64,000 nt of DNA, from assembly GCA_963971305.1 (NCBI GenBank), contig OZ020306.1, positions 60,052,686 to 60,116,685 of the forward strand. The letters run 5' to 3'. Source of the DNA: Arcuatula senhousia. Taxonomy: Eukaryota > Mollusca > Bivalvia > Mytilida > Mytilidae. Position numbers and translations under genes: made by a program. The notes beneath the pieces were generated by a model. That model made no database searches. It had not been told where the DNA came from and worked only from the letters and a program-made list of their open reading frames with translations. Shown here piece after piece: positions 10,224-21,735 of the stretch (its first letter is position 1; every line of letters starts with the position of its first letter).

Positions 10224-11967
10224 ATGGATCAACTTAAACCTCCAGTTTCCTTAAGTTTGCAAGGAAACGTCTCAGAAAACTGGAGAAAATGGAAACAAAA
10301 ATTCCAATTTTATTTAGAACCAGAATACAGTGAAAAAGCGGAAAAAAACTTCAATGTTCCCTGTTGTAACATTGTATTGGTGAGGATGCAGTGGAAGTGT
10401 ATAAAACATTCAACTTCGAAGAAGCAGAAAAGGACAAAATTGTACCACTTATGAAGAAATTCGAAGACTTTTGCAATCCTCTAAAGAATCAAACTTACGA
10501 AAGATATAAGTTCCATACGTATTTCCAAAGAGAAAGAGAGACAATTGATCAGTATTCAACAGAACTGAAAAACAAATCTGAAACATGTGAATTTGGAGCA
10601 TTAGCAGACAGTTTTATCCGGGACAGTATAGTATGTGGAATACGAAGCGACCAAGTTAGAGAACGTCATCTACGAATACCAGAATTAACACTTCCCAAAG
10701 CTATTGACATTTGTCGTGCGTCTGAGGTTTCCAAGCAGCAAATGAAGTAAATCACGGATGAGGACAAATCAATCCGTACATGCAATGCGACGTGAAAGCA
10801 AACCACTGAAGTATTCCGGAAAACCGAAAAAACAAGGATCTAGAAAGGACATACCAAAACCACAGAAGCACAAGTGCAGAAAGTGTGGTCGTGAACATTT
10901 ACCTAGAAGTTGTACTCGTTCCGGGTGGCGAATAGGCCCGCAGCAGCGCTAAGCTTGTCGGTAAAAGTCCACTGAAGAGCGCTCAGAAACCTGACATCGG
11001 GTCAGGCCGCTTTGCCCACAAAGCGACTGGGATTTGTGCTCCAGGTGGTTGAATGGGGCAGCCCTGACATCGAGAGATGCGGGGTCGTCAGGCGATAATG
11101 CGGAAAACCTGACTGCAAACCATAGTGGTGCACCGTGTTGGGAAAAATGTCACGTTCCTCGCACGTAAAAGAACCCTGCTGCAGGTCTCGGTAAGAGTAG
11201 GACCCGTAGGATCCCCATGCAGGAGGCTAAATTTCCCGTCCCTACCCATCACTCCTTTTTCCAGTGGCAGTCAAAACTCCTACCCGATTGGCCTTGTATC
11301 CCATTTCCTCCACTTCATCATCATTTCATGTTCATTGTATCACCACTTTCATGTTCATCTCCCGGATATAGCCGAAATCGTGCTGCTTGGGAGTAAAGCA
11401 CTAACTAACCTAGAAGTTGTCCAGCTTTTTGCAACAAGCTAAACCACTTCAAAAAGTGTGTCAAAGCAGAAGCAAACGTGTGTATGCGTTAGAGGATGAA
11501 CCGCACAGCGACAAAGACCTTTATATTGGATGTATCAAGAACAAAAGAACAAATTCCAATCCGTGGATAACTAAGCTGAAGGTAAATGGAAAACTTCAAA
11601 CAGTCAAATTGGATTCAGGATCTGACGCAAATGTAATTCCGTACAAAGTCTACAAAGTAGTGAAAGGAAATACTACGAAGATAATGCCTTCTGAAACAAG
11701 GTTGTTCACATTTTCAAATGAGAAAGTGCTGTTTGAGTGTATCACACAAGGATAAATCAGAAAAAGTGGAATTGGAAATTATTAATTTCAATGCACCGTG
11801 TATTTTGGGATATAAATCAACTGAAAATTTAAATCTTATCAAAAGGATTAATAGTGTTGATTCCAAAAATGCAAATTCTATATTGAAGGAATACAATGAT
11901 GTTTTTGAAGGTATTGGAGAATTAGATGGATATTATCATGTTGGAGTAGATAAATCATTGGAACCTA
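10224..11967 (+). pseudogene. Ty3/mdg4-type retrotransposon gag and protease remnant
   Basis: Gag opens at ATG 10224 and carries a W-K-x-K-F capsid-like block. A zinc knuckle C-x2-C-x3-H-x4-C ends at 10913, where a SINE-B (10914-11407) splits it. The protease keeps the catalytic Asp-Ser-Gly at 11612-11620. Beyond it only the linker leading towards RT remains, with the conserved ILGYKST and EYNDVFEG blocks. RT, RNase H and integrase are missing. Frame changes near 10390, 10770 and 11740 and a stop at 10748 disable it. The upstream LTR and primer-binding-site candidates fit this reading. Confidence 0.75.
10914..11407 (+). mobile_element. SINE-B copy inserted in the gag zinc knuckle
   Basis: A perfect 13-bp duplication, ACCTAGAAGTTGT (10901-10913 and 11408-11420), flanks the insert and lies within the knuckle codons. 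The extreme 5' end is altered (ACTCGTTCCGG instead of CCCGTGCGGGTTCCGG). The insertion post-dates the retrotransposon. Confidence 0.92.
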
Positions 11968-12015
11968 CTTGCAATACATGCGGCACTGGAAGAGTCATCA
12001 TAAGCCCAAGATTAA

Positions 12016-12282
12016 GGTTTCCCTTGCCCTGCCTGTCAGGAGTTTGGAAAGAGCAAGAACATCTTGAGGAAGCACCTAACTTCTAAACATGCTTTTGATG
12101 AGCTTCCTGCTACTAGAACAGCAGCATCTACTGGTAGAAGGTGGATTTCTAACACCAAATATCACAATCCCATGGATGTTGTTCCACTTGTGAAGGAGAG
12201 AACAACAGTTACTACACAAGAAATCGAAGAGATTGTGGAGGTGGAAACATCGAACAACAATGGAGAATACATTATCGATTAG
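12016..12282 (+). CDS. Exon-like segment with a C2H2 zinc-finger
   Basis: After an in-frame TAA at 12013, an 88-codon frame reads CPACQEFGKSKNILRKHL followed by TSKH, a C-x2-C-x12-H-x4-H finger. A polar tail ending in an acidic EEIVEVET stretch leads to TAG at 12280. TTTCCCTTGCCCTGCCTGTCAG is a strong acceptor-like sequence but overlaps the cysteine codons, so either the exon starts further right or the tract is coincidental. It lies directly upstream of, and probably belongs with, the segment at 12329. No precise family is recognised. Confidence 0.45.
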   Translation, partial: GFPCPACQEFGKSKNILRKHLTSKHAFDELPATRTAASTGRRWISNTKYHNPMDVVPLVKERTTVTTQEIEEIVEVETSNNNGEYIID

Positions 12283-12328
12283 AATCCATTTTTAATCGAA
12301 CTATTTCACACAATCATGTAATTATTAG

Positions 12329-12986
12329 GTAGCTGATGATTTCTACGCATGGGCAAAACAAAATGAGGAAAACGGAAGTAAAATTAAATACATATTTTAC
12401 AATCAGGATGATATCGACAATGCATCGGAAAGTTAAAAGAAAAAGGAAACACCTTTGCCAGTGACTGGAACGTTTCAGTTACATGCCGTTGTTCCGATCG
12501 ACAAGTCTCTAATCATGACAAGAAACGTATCATGCTACTGCAATGACTGCGACTGCATTTCAGGAAGCGAAGAAAAACTCAGCAATCATGGATGGCAGAA
12601 GCAAACATTATGTCGTACTGGTGGTACAGGAGAACAATCAGATAATGTCCCAGAAACTGCTACCCATTCAGTTCCAATGGTTGGAAAATGGTTAGCAGCT
12701 TTGTATGATTCTAAGTGGTTTTTAGGCAACGTTGTAGATGAGGATAAAGATGAAGTTGAAGTTAATTTTTTGGAGGCGTGTGGAAAGTAAAAGAATACTT
12801 TTCGATGGCCAACATCAAAAGATCAGATATGGATCGACCAAAAAAAACATTCTGCTCATCTTAGAGAGTGAACCGTCTGCCGCCGGGAAAACAAAGAGAA
12901 TGTTTAAACTTGCTTCAGAAGAAGAGGAAAAAATTCAGGAGATATATAGAAGAATAAAAAAAGACAATAATTTAATGGTATATTGA
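12329..12986 (+). pseudogene. Broken uncharacterised molluscan protein (GT-x-LH / SCYC module and Trp-Pro module)
   Basis: An acceptor-like ATTATTAG precedes GTA GCT. The frame then reads VADDFYAWAKQNEENG, GTFQLHAVVP, RNVSCYCNDC, GKWLAALYDSKWFLGNVV and FRWPTSKDQIWI. I recall this order from uncharacterised proteins of bivalves and other invertebrates: a cysteine-rich module, then a Tudor-like strand set ending in W-P-x-S/T-x-x-D. It is broken by a TAA near 12434, a TAA at 12788-12790, and a frameshift in an A-run near 12838-12847. The last part continues in another frame to 12986. The disabling changes imply a pseudogene. Confidence 0.55.
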
Positions 12987-13676
12987 CACAATTTATCACG
13001 TTCGATATTATTGTACTGCCTGTATTCTCAAACGTGGACAGTGTTAGCGTTAAAGCTTTGTTTGAAACATAAATTTTGCCAATAACCGGCCGTTAAAATT
13101 ATTTATCAAAGTTGAACATTCAAAACGAAAAACAGTACTTATACTACCAAACTCAAATGGTAAAAGTTGGGAGAAATACTAAAGGCGCAATTGTTCACTG
13201 AGAAAACAATCGGGTTGAATTAAAGTTTTGTTACAAAAAATACGAATATATAAAGATGTTCAAAATAACCTAAGATCTATTAATACACACATGTATTCAA
13301 TTTATGCATTTATATGCAAAATACATCTACAGATTTTAAAGGGACGCCAAAGAGTTCATTCCTTGAAATATATCCACATGTAGCAAAATGAAAAGAAAAT
13401 TGCAAGTTTTACTGACACCCTTGTTGGTACTTTTCAAAAACATGTTTTCTTTACCATTATGACAAAGGCTACAACAAAGGCCCAAAAAAAATGACTCGGA
13501 TGAAAACACAAATAAAAATTATGAAAGGACATGATTATCTAAACATAATTCTGCTAAAGTAAAATCACAACGTCCAACAAAAATAACATCCGTAACGGCT
13601 AAGATTCTTATTTTAACTTCCGTAACACCCTTTCAACCTGATGAAATAAACATAAAAACTATTGAGACTTAGTTTC
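12987..13676. other. No gene seen
   Basis: AT-rich sequence without a coding-like frame or shared repeat. Confidence 0.45.
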
Positions 13677-13687
13677 AATGAGTTTTG

Positions 13688-14179
13688 GTCCCGTGCGGGG
13701 CCCGGGTGGCGAATAGGCCCGCAGCAGAGCCTAGCTTGTCGTAAGAGGCGACTAAGGGTCTTGGGATTCTGACGTCGGGTCAGTGCTCAGCCCACAGAGC
13801 GACCAAGTGTGTACCCTAGGTGGCTGAATAGGGTGGCCCTCGTCCGCGGGGGTTGTCAGGTCTATAATACGGAAACCCTGACCGCCGACCATAGTGGGCC
13901 AACGTGTGTGGAGAGTGCCACGCTTCATGCACGTAAAAGACCCCTTTGTGGACCGCCCAGTAGTGCACCACATAGGCTAAATTTTCCGCCCCTACCCAGC
14001 TCTCCCCCTTTTCCTGTGGATTCTTCAAAATTTACCGATCCTTTGTGTCCCACCCCATCCCCATATTTCATTTATCATCATCATTTCATGTTCATTTTAT
14101 CATCCTTTTCATGTTCATCGCCTGTAAATAACCTATATAGCGTTGCACGGGCGTAAAACACCAACTCACTCACTCACTC
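13688..14179 (+). mobile_element. SINE-A copy, full length
   Basis: Runs from GTCCCGTGCGGGGCCCGGG to the (ACTC)n tail. An 11-bp duplication AATGAGTTTTG lies at 13677-13687 and 14180-14190. The core CATGCACGTAAAAGACCCC is intact. Overlapping ORFs on both strands recur with every copy and reflect the repeat. Confidence 0.93.
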
Positions 14180-14190
14180 AATGAGTTTTG

Positions 14191-15005
14191 TATACGTGTC
14201 GGACAGATATTCAACGAAAAATGTTACTATTAGGACCATGTTGATTAGATCATGAGTTTATTGTCTATCTTTATTACCTGCAAAAAAATAAATAAAATTT
14301 CAATCAAAAAGATTGAACTTATACTACCAAAATTTCTAACAAAGAGGTATTAAAGTACTGTATATTCAATACACGCGTTGCGCATTTGCGGGATCGATCA
14401 CTATTTTAGCAAAAAGAGGAGGAACTGGTAAAAAACTGGTTCCAACACGCTAATGGACAAAGAAAGTAATTTCTTTATTTCCGTTCAAGATTGATTTTTT
14501 ATGGGTTGGAAATGTTGTCCGGGAGTTAATTTGTCAGTTGCAAATGATTTTTACCCATATGATTAATATTTATAGAAGAATCGTTGATAGAAAATGCTGT
14601 TCCTTTTGTACCATGTTGAATGACGACGTTTTTCCTCCCCGTGACCCCTGATGACCTCGTCTAAATGACGAGTCAAATCCGGAACGGATATATTGTGCAA
14701 CCCTAGTATAGCTGATTGGTTTTGAATTTATTTGAGCCTTTAATTTATTGAAATATATTCATGATATTAAAGGATATTTTTATACCGTTTTTAACATCCG
14801 TAACGGGCTTAAATTCTTATTCATTATGAGAAGTCCTGAAATTAGTATCATATATTTGTGAACGAAATTTAGAGGATGAAAATACAACATATTTTCTTTT
14901 GGGAAACATTTCCATCGGAGTGACAAAATTAAATCAACTTTTGGTCATCATTAGTCATGATATTTGGTACTTTTTCTTAGAATGAGTGATTACGTTTTTT
15001 ATTTT
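14191..15005. other. No gene seen
   Basis: AT-rich sequence, no supported coding frame. Confidence 0.45.
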
Positions 15006-15540
15006 CGGTCCACAAAAGGGGTGCACTACTTGGCGGTCCACAAAAGGGTGTCCCGTGCGGGGCCCGGGTGGCGAATAGGCCCGCAGCAGAGCCTAGCTTG
15101 TCGTAAGAGGCGACTAAGGGTCTTGGGATTCTGACGTCGGGTCAGTGCTCAGCCCACAGAGCGACCAAGTGTGTACCCTAGGTGGCTGAATAGGGTGGCC
15201 CTCGTCCGCGGGGGTTGTCAGGTCTATAATACGGAAACCCTGACCGCCGACCATAGTGGGCCAACGTTTGTGGAGAGTGCCACGCTTCATGCACGTTAAA
15301 GACCCCTTTGTGGACCGCCAAGTAGTGCACCACATAGGCTAAATTTTCCGCCCCCTACCCACCTCTCCCCTTTTCCTGTGGTTCTTCAAAATTTACCGGT
15401 CCTTTGTGTCCCATCCCATCCCCATATTTCATTTATCATCATCATTGCATGTTTATTGTATCATCCTTTCATGTTCATCGCCTGTAAATAACCTATATAG
15501 CGTTGCACGGGCGTAAAACACCAACTCACTCACTCACTCA
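15006..15540 (+). mobile_element. SINE-A copy with an inverted fragment at its 5' edge
   Basis: A complete SINE-A runs 15050-15540. Directly before it, 15006-15049 holds pieces of the same element in opposite orientation: GGTCCACAAAAGGG occurs twice with GTGCACTACTTGGCG between. No clear target-site duplication is visible. The structure suggests an earlier minus copy or a 5' inversion during insertion. Confidence 0.85.
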
Positions 15541-15928
15541 CATTTTATTTTCTTTAACATGTTTCTTAAAACGTCTAGCCATGGCGAAGATCAACCACGC
15601 TCTGATTTAGTTTATCTCAAATCATATGATTCACATTAGTTCTAAAAATAAATTCATTCTGCCAATCAAGTGTAATTGATGAGTATAAGCTTGCATTATT
15701 TACAACTTGTCAATTCTTTCTGGCTAGAGTGCATATTAGATAAGCTTCACATTTTAAAATGTATTAAGTATTCTTGTTAATTTGATAAAGATATCAAATT
15801 ACTTAAGGTTTGTTTGATAAGATTCTAAACTGAACTTACTTTTTGAGATAACTAAAGATAAAGTCCAATTGATATTTTGTTTTATTTCAAGTTTAAGAAT
15901 AATAATCCATCAAAAGATTATGAAGTCT

Positions 15929-16606
15929 CTACTTGTTTCTGTTCATGTAGGGAGCTCCCCTCACTTTGTCTTTCCTTTGTTTTCCAAAGAATTTGTTCTT
16001 TTCTTCTTTTGGTGGGGTTTTCAGTTTATTGTCATAATCATTTGCAAAAGATTGGAATTCTTTATCCCACTTTTCTACGAGTTTAGTAATTTCACTCTGG
16101 AAACTAGAAATGTTATCAAAAATTGCCTGTATTATTTTCGGCATATTTCAGCTTCAAGTATTCTGCTTTATCTGTGAATATTGTTATTCTCTATAGTTAG
16201 TCTATTAACTTCACTTCTTATAATTGTTAGTTTGTCTCTAAAGAAGTCCACACTAGTTTGCATAAATCTTGGCGTCACTTCTCTTTTCTTGCAAGATTCT
16301 AAGCTATATAATAACGTGGCTATAAGATGTCTATTGTTTAAGATTTGTATTCTCAGGATTGTTATTTATCCTTCTAAAATTCAACTTCAATGAAGTGTTT
16401 CTTAAGTCTATTTGGGTAAGATTGTCACCCTTGCTATCTTCAGTTTTATCCACTGTAAGCATTTCACTGTCTTGTACCGAGAGATCCAAAAAATCTGGAT
16501 CTCTTGACATGTTTTTAAGACTATTACTTTCCATTTTTTTAGGAGTTCTGTCTAGCTGTATTAAAATATAGAAGAATGATTTTGACAACTGATGATGGAC
16601 CATCAT
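15929..16606 (-). pseudogene. Frame-shifted coding remnant with coiled-coil character
   Basis: Three minus-strand frames follow one another: 16606 to about 16345 (acidic, DPDFLDLSVQDSEML), about 16340 to 16175 (FFRDKLTIIRSEVNRLTIEN, heptad-like) and 16144 to 15929 (SFQSEITKLVEKWDKEF, then a basic tail). Together they look like one protein of about 220 residues disabled by two frame changes. It resembles a gag/ORF1-like coiled-coil protein only in general style; no family is recognised. The plus-strand ORFs here are AT-driven. Confidence 0.4.
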
Positions 16607-16959
16607 TCTTAAAGTTAATAATATTTAATACAGTAAGGTCCGAACCACCATAAATAATACTCAGAATTTGAATAAAATTTCAAACATCAAAGTTAGAAGT
16701 ACATTCTAAATATACAGTATACTAGCTCATGTAGCTATAATGAAAAAGAAGAGATAACATACTGATTACAGATGTAATACTGTTATGTGACATATTGAAC
16801 AATAATATGGAATCCTATCCTAGATAGTGAAACAAGACCTCCAATAATGAAAATAAATTTAATATTTGATTGAACAAAACAGAAAATGAGGAAAAAGTTT
16901 TAGGCTGAACGGTGCAAAGATGGGATTTTTTGATTTTTTTGATAATTTTCATATAAGCC

Positions 16960-17155
16960 TAGCCCTTAACAGAAAGTAGATGTTAGATAGGTCCGAAAAT
17001 TGCTTAGGACGCATAGTTGGATATGCTTAACCATCCTACCAAATTTTTCCCATTTATGGTTTCTGAAAAAATCTTTATACGGAAATTTTGTACGGATGGA
17101 CGGACATACGGAATGGAGTAAAGCCTAACCCCGACATGTCGTTGCTGGGGCATAA
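16960..17155 (+). repeat. Family I repeat, short copy
   Basis: Shares GGACGCATAGTT, AACCATCCTACCAA and the (ACGG)n-rich GGATGGACGGACATACGG block with 17644-18016. It ends in CCCCGACATGTCGTTGCTGGGG, a hairpin. The 5' part is missing. Confidence 0.65.
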
Positions 17156-17643
17156 AAATAACGAGTGGTTTGATTCATTGTTTGAGTAGAGCTGAAGATA
17201 AAATATACTGCTCACTACCGGTCACCTAATAGTCCATACTTATTTCAATTTAAATTCTGTTACAACTTGTTATTTTTCATGTATAGAAATGGTCATTTCA
17301 AGTCATGTTCTATACCCGTAGCCAGTAGGGTTTGGACAAACAAATGATCAAAAAAGGGGAAAATCAGCTGAAGAATCATGTGTGAATCAGTAGGTAAAAC
17401 TGCATTGATGGTGTCATCTTTTCAACAAATCTAATACAGTAATTTTGAAAACTTGGAACAGTTGAAATTGGTGGAGTAATTTTTAAAGATGAAATCAATA
17501 TACTTACTCATCTATTGCTCCTCTGATAGTGGTAACTTGGGGTCTAGTAACAATCTGAAAAAAGACATATAAATTACATTAAGGACTAGATAGAATACCA
17601 ATTTTAACCTCCCGGCCGTAAAAAAAAGATAAAAATAAAGAAT

Positions 17644-18016
17644 GTGTCCATAGGACACGGATGCCTCCGCTGGCCCCAAATAGACAGTTGAAGTCCGACA
17701 TGTCTGAAAATCGCGTAGGACGCATAGTTTATCATACTTAACCACCCTACCAAGTTTCTTATCATTCTTATGGAAGGTTCCTGAGAAAAGCTTGACGGAT
17801 ATTTTCATGTCGATTTTGGTATCGATCTAGACCCAAACAGGAAGTAGATGTCCGACAGGTCTAAAACGAGGACGTATAGTTTGTCATACTAAACCATCCT
17901 ACCAAGTTTCAAATCATTCCCATTTACGGTTTCTGAGAAAAGCTTGACGGAAATTCGTACGGACGGACATGAGTAAAACTTCATCCCCCCCGACGTGTCG
18001 TCGCGGGGGCATAAAT
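17644..18016 (+). repeat. Family I repeat with two internal repeats
   Basis: Starts with the hairpin GTGTCC-ATA-GGACAC and ends with the hairpin CCCCCGACG-TGT-CGTCGCGGGGG. About 160-bp blocks (GAAAAGCTTGACGG and CCTACCAAGTTTC) occur twice inside. The minus ORF over its left part is not supported as a gene. Confidence 0.7.
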
Positions 18017-18440
18017 AATGCATCAAAAACAGGACTATTATACAATGAAATTTTATCTCAATGAATATTTCGTTCTGTGGCGACTCCTAAAACTTAACAT
18101 TTTATTCATTAAATTATGTGGTTAGAAATTATTAGTCGTAATCAATACCGACTCTCTTTCAATAGCAAGAAACGTAATTTGTGCTGAACAAAGAGCATAC
18201 GAGACTGGACAAATCTAAAAATGCATTTGACGTTCATAAACTTTTGAGCTTTTGTCGTCAGTTGTCGCGTAATGACACCATGATTCCAATTGCAATCAAA
18301 GGTTATTTAAGTGTTATAACTCCTATACCGAGTTGTCTGAAAAATTCGATCAATTCAACCTAATAATAATACATGTAACTTACACTTATATACTAGTGCT
18401 TTGGGTTCTCGCCAGTTTTAACGGCGTATGTCCTCTTATT
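18017..18440. other. No supported gene
   Basis: A plus frame at 18181-18363 has moderately protein-like composition but starts with GTG and matches nothing I know. I do not call it. Confidence 0.35.
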
Positions 18441-18572
18441 TCAAATGCCGGAAGAGAGCAACTGCGCCATTTCGAGGAACCAACGGTCCCAGAATTGCAC
18501 CGTTGCCCTATGTCCTGCTAGGTCCACCTCAATCTCTTTCAAGCAGTAACTTGATTTCAGTTCTCTGAGCAC
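18441..18572 (-). CDS. Terminal-exon candidate, unknown protein
   Basis: On minus, ATTCATTTTTTGCAG ends at 18573 as a good splice acceptor. The frame then reads VLRELKSSYCLKEIEVDLAG and on to LLSSGI and a TGA. Codon choice is unlike the flanking AT-rich DNA. The family is not recognised; upstream exons are not identified. Confidence 0.4.
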   Translation of the reverse strand: MLRELKSSYCLKEIEVDLAGHRATVQFWDRWFLEMAQLLSSGI

Positions 18573-19208
18573 CTGCAAAAAATGAATTATATCCACATAT
18601 AATATGTAGTGTGTTCTTTGCCACATTTTGATTACTTCGTTGGATGTTAATATAAATTGCAGAAGAAAATATATGGAAAAGTAGAATGCTACCCAAGTCA
18701 AAATGGTGTAAACCAGTACTAAAATGAATGTAGCAGGATTTAAATTTCATTCAAAAGTTTTATTGATTGTAACATGTCATGTTGTGCAAATCGGGGACAC
18801 AGATGCAGTAGAACATTTAAAAAATGTATTAGTTATTATTAAGCTGACGACGGAAAGGCGAGGTATGAAGACGACTGGTAATAATAAAGTGACTCATATA
18901 TGCACTGGTCGAATTATTCTAGAGTATATATTAGGGTCAGTAAAATAAAAGTAAAAAAAAATATATTTGGGTGTCAAAATGAATAAATTTACTATTAATT
19001 CAGGTATCATTTAAGCGTTCCCGTACGAAAAAGTTAACCTCTAGGGTAATGTAAATGACCGGCTATATTTCATGTTTTGGCTGTATTACTACTTTTGGTG
19101 GTGAAACGACTCAGTATTTTAAAATAAATAAAGGTAATAACAAAACTACCGAACTTGAATGATCAATCTCATAGTCCAGAGAAAATGACAAAAACGAATC
19201 AGTCATAC

Positions 19209-19290
19209 CGGAGAATTGGTGGATCGCAATGGTCCTGACTTGGTACAGGCATTTTAAACGAAATGGTGGGTTAAACCAGGTTTTATGGCG
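19209..19290 (-). repeat. Retroelement 3' flank block (shared with 58311-58376)
   Basis: On minus it reads CCTGGTTTAACCC, CCATTTC, AATGCCTGTACCAAGTC and GGACCATTGCGATC, the same order as at 58311-58376 on plus. It lies just downstream (in minus sense) of an RT C-terminal fragment, so it is probably element 3' UTR. Confidence 0.6.
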
Positions 19291-19430
19291 CCAAACCTCC
19301 CTCTTCCATTGCGATCTTAGGATCCGGTAATGACCATAGAACACAACATAGTTGTGAGACACAATGGGGATGTTGAGGTGATCATCTCAGTACAGCAGAC
19401 CAGTCAAACACTAATTAAAACAATTAACTA

Positions 19431-19580
19431 CCATATCTTTTAACTCAATTTTGAACTTTTCTACAAGTGGCTGATAACGAAGAAAGAATTTTTTAGGGAT
19501 CGTATGAGACGTATGTCTTTATAGCCCTGCTCCAAAAGTCGGTCACGAAGAAATCGGTGTCTGATCAAAAAATCTGTGAA
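19431..19580 (-). pseudogene. C-terminal fragment of a Penelope-like reverse transcriptase
   Basis: The minus frame reads RHRFLRDRLLEQGYKDIRLI and continues SLK, then with a frame change to a basic, hydrophobic end. This matches the thumb region of the RT at 3181 (LLTQGYVAPRLLSSLKKF) in spacing and in the QGY and SLK residues. The catalytic part is absent. Confidence 0.5.
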
Positions 19581-19680
19581 ATGTGTGTAAAAGTTTTTAT
19601 GACAAATTTGGATATTCAAAAAACAAGTGTATGCTAGAAACATAATTAACATGATAAAATACATAAGGTAGTCAAGGTTG

Positions 19681-20105
19681 CCTGAACTGATATCCGGCTG
19701 TATAACGGCTTGGTGGCGATCTGGCCATATGTTATAACTGGTGGAGATCTCAACTCGTTTGCGACTTGTTACAGTCTTGTTAGTTCAGTCTCAGTAAATG
19801 TGGTACTTTGGATCTAAAAGTAGTAATATAATAAAAAAACTTAAGTGTTTTTGCATGTACGTGGAAAATTTAAAATAAATCAATAAATGAAAATTGTATG
19901 TGCATATCATATTTTAGTAATTTCCAAGACGGACTTTCTCCTCAAATCTCATGTGATGTACTTCATATCATTACTAATAATTTGATGTATGTATGCATGT
20001 ATGTAGGCGAGTTTTGTATGTATGCTTTGGTTTATATTCCGAATTGTTCAACCCTTTTGATTTTGTCGTAAGTTCACACAGAATTACTTGTGCTTTGGAC
20101 AATTA
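19681..20105. other. No gene seen
   Basis: AT-rich DNA with a short ATGTATG-type microsatellite near 19985. Confidence 0.4.
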
Positions 20106-20212
20106 AATTTAAAAAGGGTGCGAAAAAAACTTATTTGTCGGGTCAAAACTTTTTGTTGCGTTGAAACGCATAGCCCATTTGTCGGCCCATATTTTAAAGT
20201 TTTCTATGTCAT
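20106..20212 (-). pseudogene. LINE reverse-transcriptase scrap
   Basis: The minus strand reads DIENFKIWADKWAMRFNATK, which fits the W-x2-K-W-x-M-x-F-N-x3-K block that follows the catalytic Asp pair in Jockey/CR1-type LINEs. Stops lie within a few codons on both sides. Nothing else of the element is recognisable. Confidence 0.55.
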
Positions 20213-20859
20213 ATCTCCTTGTGATTTGTAGTAATTGGGACCACCGGGCCTTCGGGCTTGTGGACTGGATAAGTGATCCTTCGAACTAACGGACTTCGAA
20301 CTGGTAGACTGTCACCGTTTAAGGATAATATTATGTGAAAATGATAACCCACGGTCAGGCCAGAGGAAAGGAGGCACGTCCCATGTCCAGCAGTCGGATG
20401 CCCGGAATATTCCAAGATGGTGGGTGTCTATATTAGAGAGGATGATTACTGCGTTGAGCTGTTTTGGCCAGATGCACCGGTAGGAGACCTTTAGGGGCAT
20501 CACTGTGATAGGGTTCGCCCTATGATTAATAGGAAATAACGGGAGACGAGAGCAGTTCCTGAAGTGGCTCCAGAAGAATGCCAGGGTTCCAGTTCGGGTT
20601 CAATTTTAGACTAATTCAATTACATGTACTTTATAAACACTTGATTTATGTTGAATTTCTTCAAAAAATGTTGGTAATACATGTATAGTATTTCTTTATT
20701 CTTTAAAAAAAACTCTTGAGCACTACTACAATAAAATTTCAATCAATTCACAAGATATTAATATTAACAATATCACAAATAACAATAGCATGAAGAACAA
20801 CATAATTAGATAGACAGGTCTAAAATTTCAAATGTTCAAATAAATTTAAAATAATTTCT
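20213..20859. other. No supported gene
   Basis: The GC-richer 20220-20600 part is probably repeat-derived but I cannot place it. The rest is AT-rich. Confidence 0.35.
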
Positions 20860-21735
20860 GAATAACGCTTTTTAACTTCTTCCTCGGTCTTACCTCTTTT
20901 TCCTCTGCATTCCCTCCACCATTGGCTCTTTATTTCTGATTTCCTCCCTTAAAGAACTGATTAGCTCATCCCTGTTCCAGCCTCGTAACATGATCTCTGT
21001 TCCAGCCTCGTAACATGATCTCGTCCCGTGCGGGGCCCGGGTGGCGAATAGGCCCGCAGCAGAGCCTAGCTTGTCGTAAGAGGCGACTAAGGTCTTGGGA
21101 TTCTGACGTCGGGTCAGTGCTCAGCCCACAGAGCGACTAAGTGTGTACCCTAGGTGGCTGAATAGGGTAGCCCTCGTCCGCGGGGGTTGTCAGGTCTATA
21201 ATACGGAAACCCTGACCGCCGACCATAGTGGGCCAACGTGTGTGGAGAGTGCCACGCTTCATGCACGTAAAAGACCCCTTTGTGGACCGCCCAGTAGTGC
21301 ACCACATAGGCTAAATTTTCCGACCCTACCCACCTCTCCCTTTTTTCCTGTGGTTCTTCAAAATTTACCGGTCCTTTGTTTCCCACCCCATCCCAATATT
21401 TCATTTATCATCATCATTTCATGTTCATTTTATCATTCTTTTCATGTTCATCGCCTGTAAATAACCTATATAGCGTTGCACGGGCGTAAAACACCAACTC
21501 ACTCACTCACTCACGTAACATGATCTCCAAATTTCTTCTGGTCGTCTCTCCTCTTTCTCCGTTCCTCTTCCATTATTACCTTTAAATAATCCATTATTAC
21601 CTTTGAATAATCTGCCTCTGTCTGAACAGCTCTTTCTGTCACCTCCATTACAATTTCTTCTATCTCTTCTGCTTCCTCTACATTGTTCATATTCTCTCCT
21701 ATGAAGAAGGATATGTGCTCCATGTGACATATGGC
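20860..21735 (-). pseudogene. Glu-rich coiled-coil ORF split by SINE-A
   Basis: The minus frame starts MEHISFFIGENMNNVEEAEE at 21723 and runs to about 21515, rich in E, K and R with heptad spacing. It ends at the SINE-A insertion. Beyond the SINE, 21008-20860 continues in coding style (RDELISSLREEIRNKEP). A 25-bp tandem duplication (CTGTTCCAGCCTCGTAACATGATCT, twice, 20972-21021) shifts the frame there. It looks like one small coding exon broken by insertion and duplication. Family unknown. Confidence 0.4.
21023..21513 (+). mobile_element. SINE-A copy, full length
   Basis: Flanked by a perfect 14-bp duplication CGTAACATGATCTC (21009-21022 and 21514-21527). The tail is (ACTC)4. Confidence 0.93.

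Noticed and set aside
13688..14179. SINE-A as a DNA transposon with CCCGTGC / GCACGGG inverted ends
   Set aside because: The inverted match is only seven bases and not terminal. The 11-14 bp target duplications of variable sequence and the tetranucleotide tails favour retroposition.
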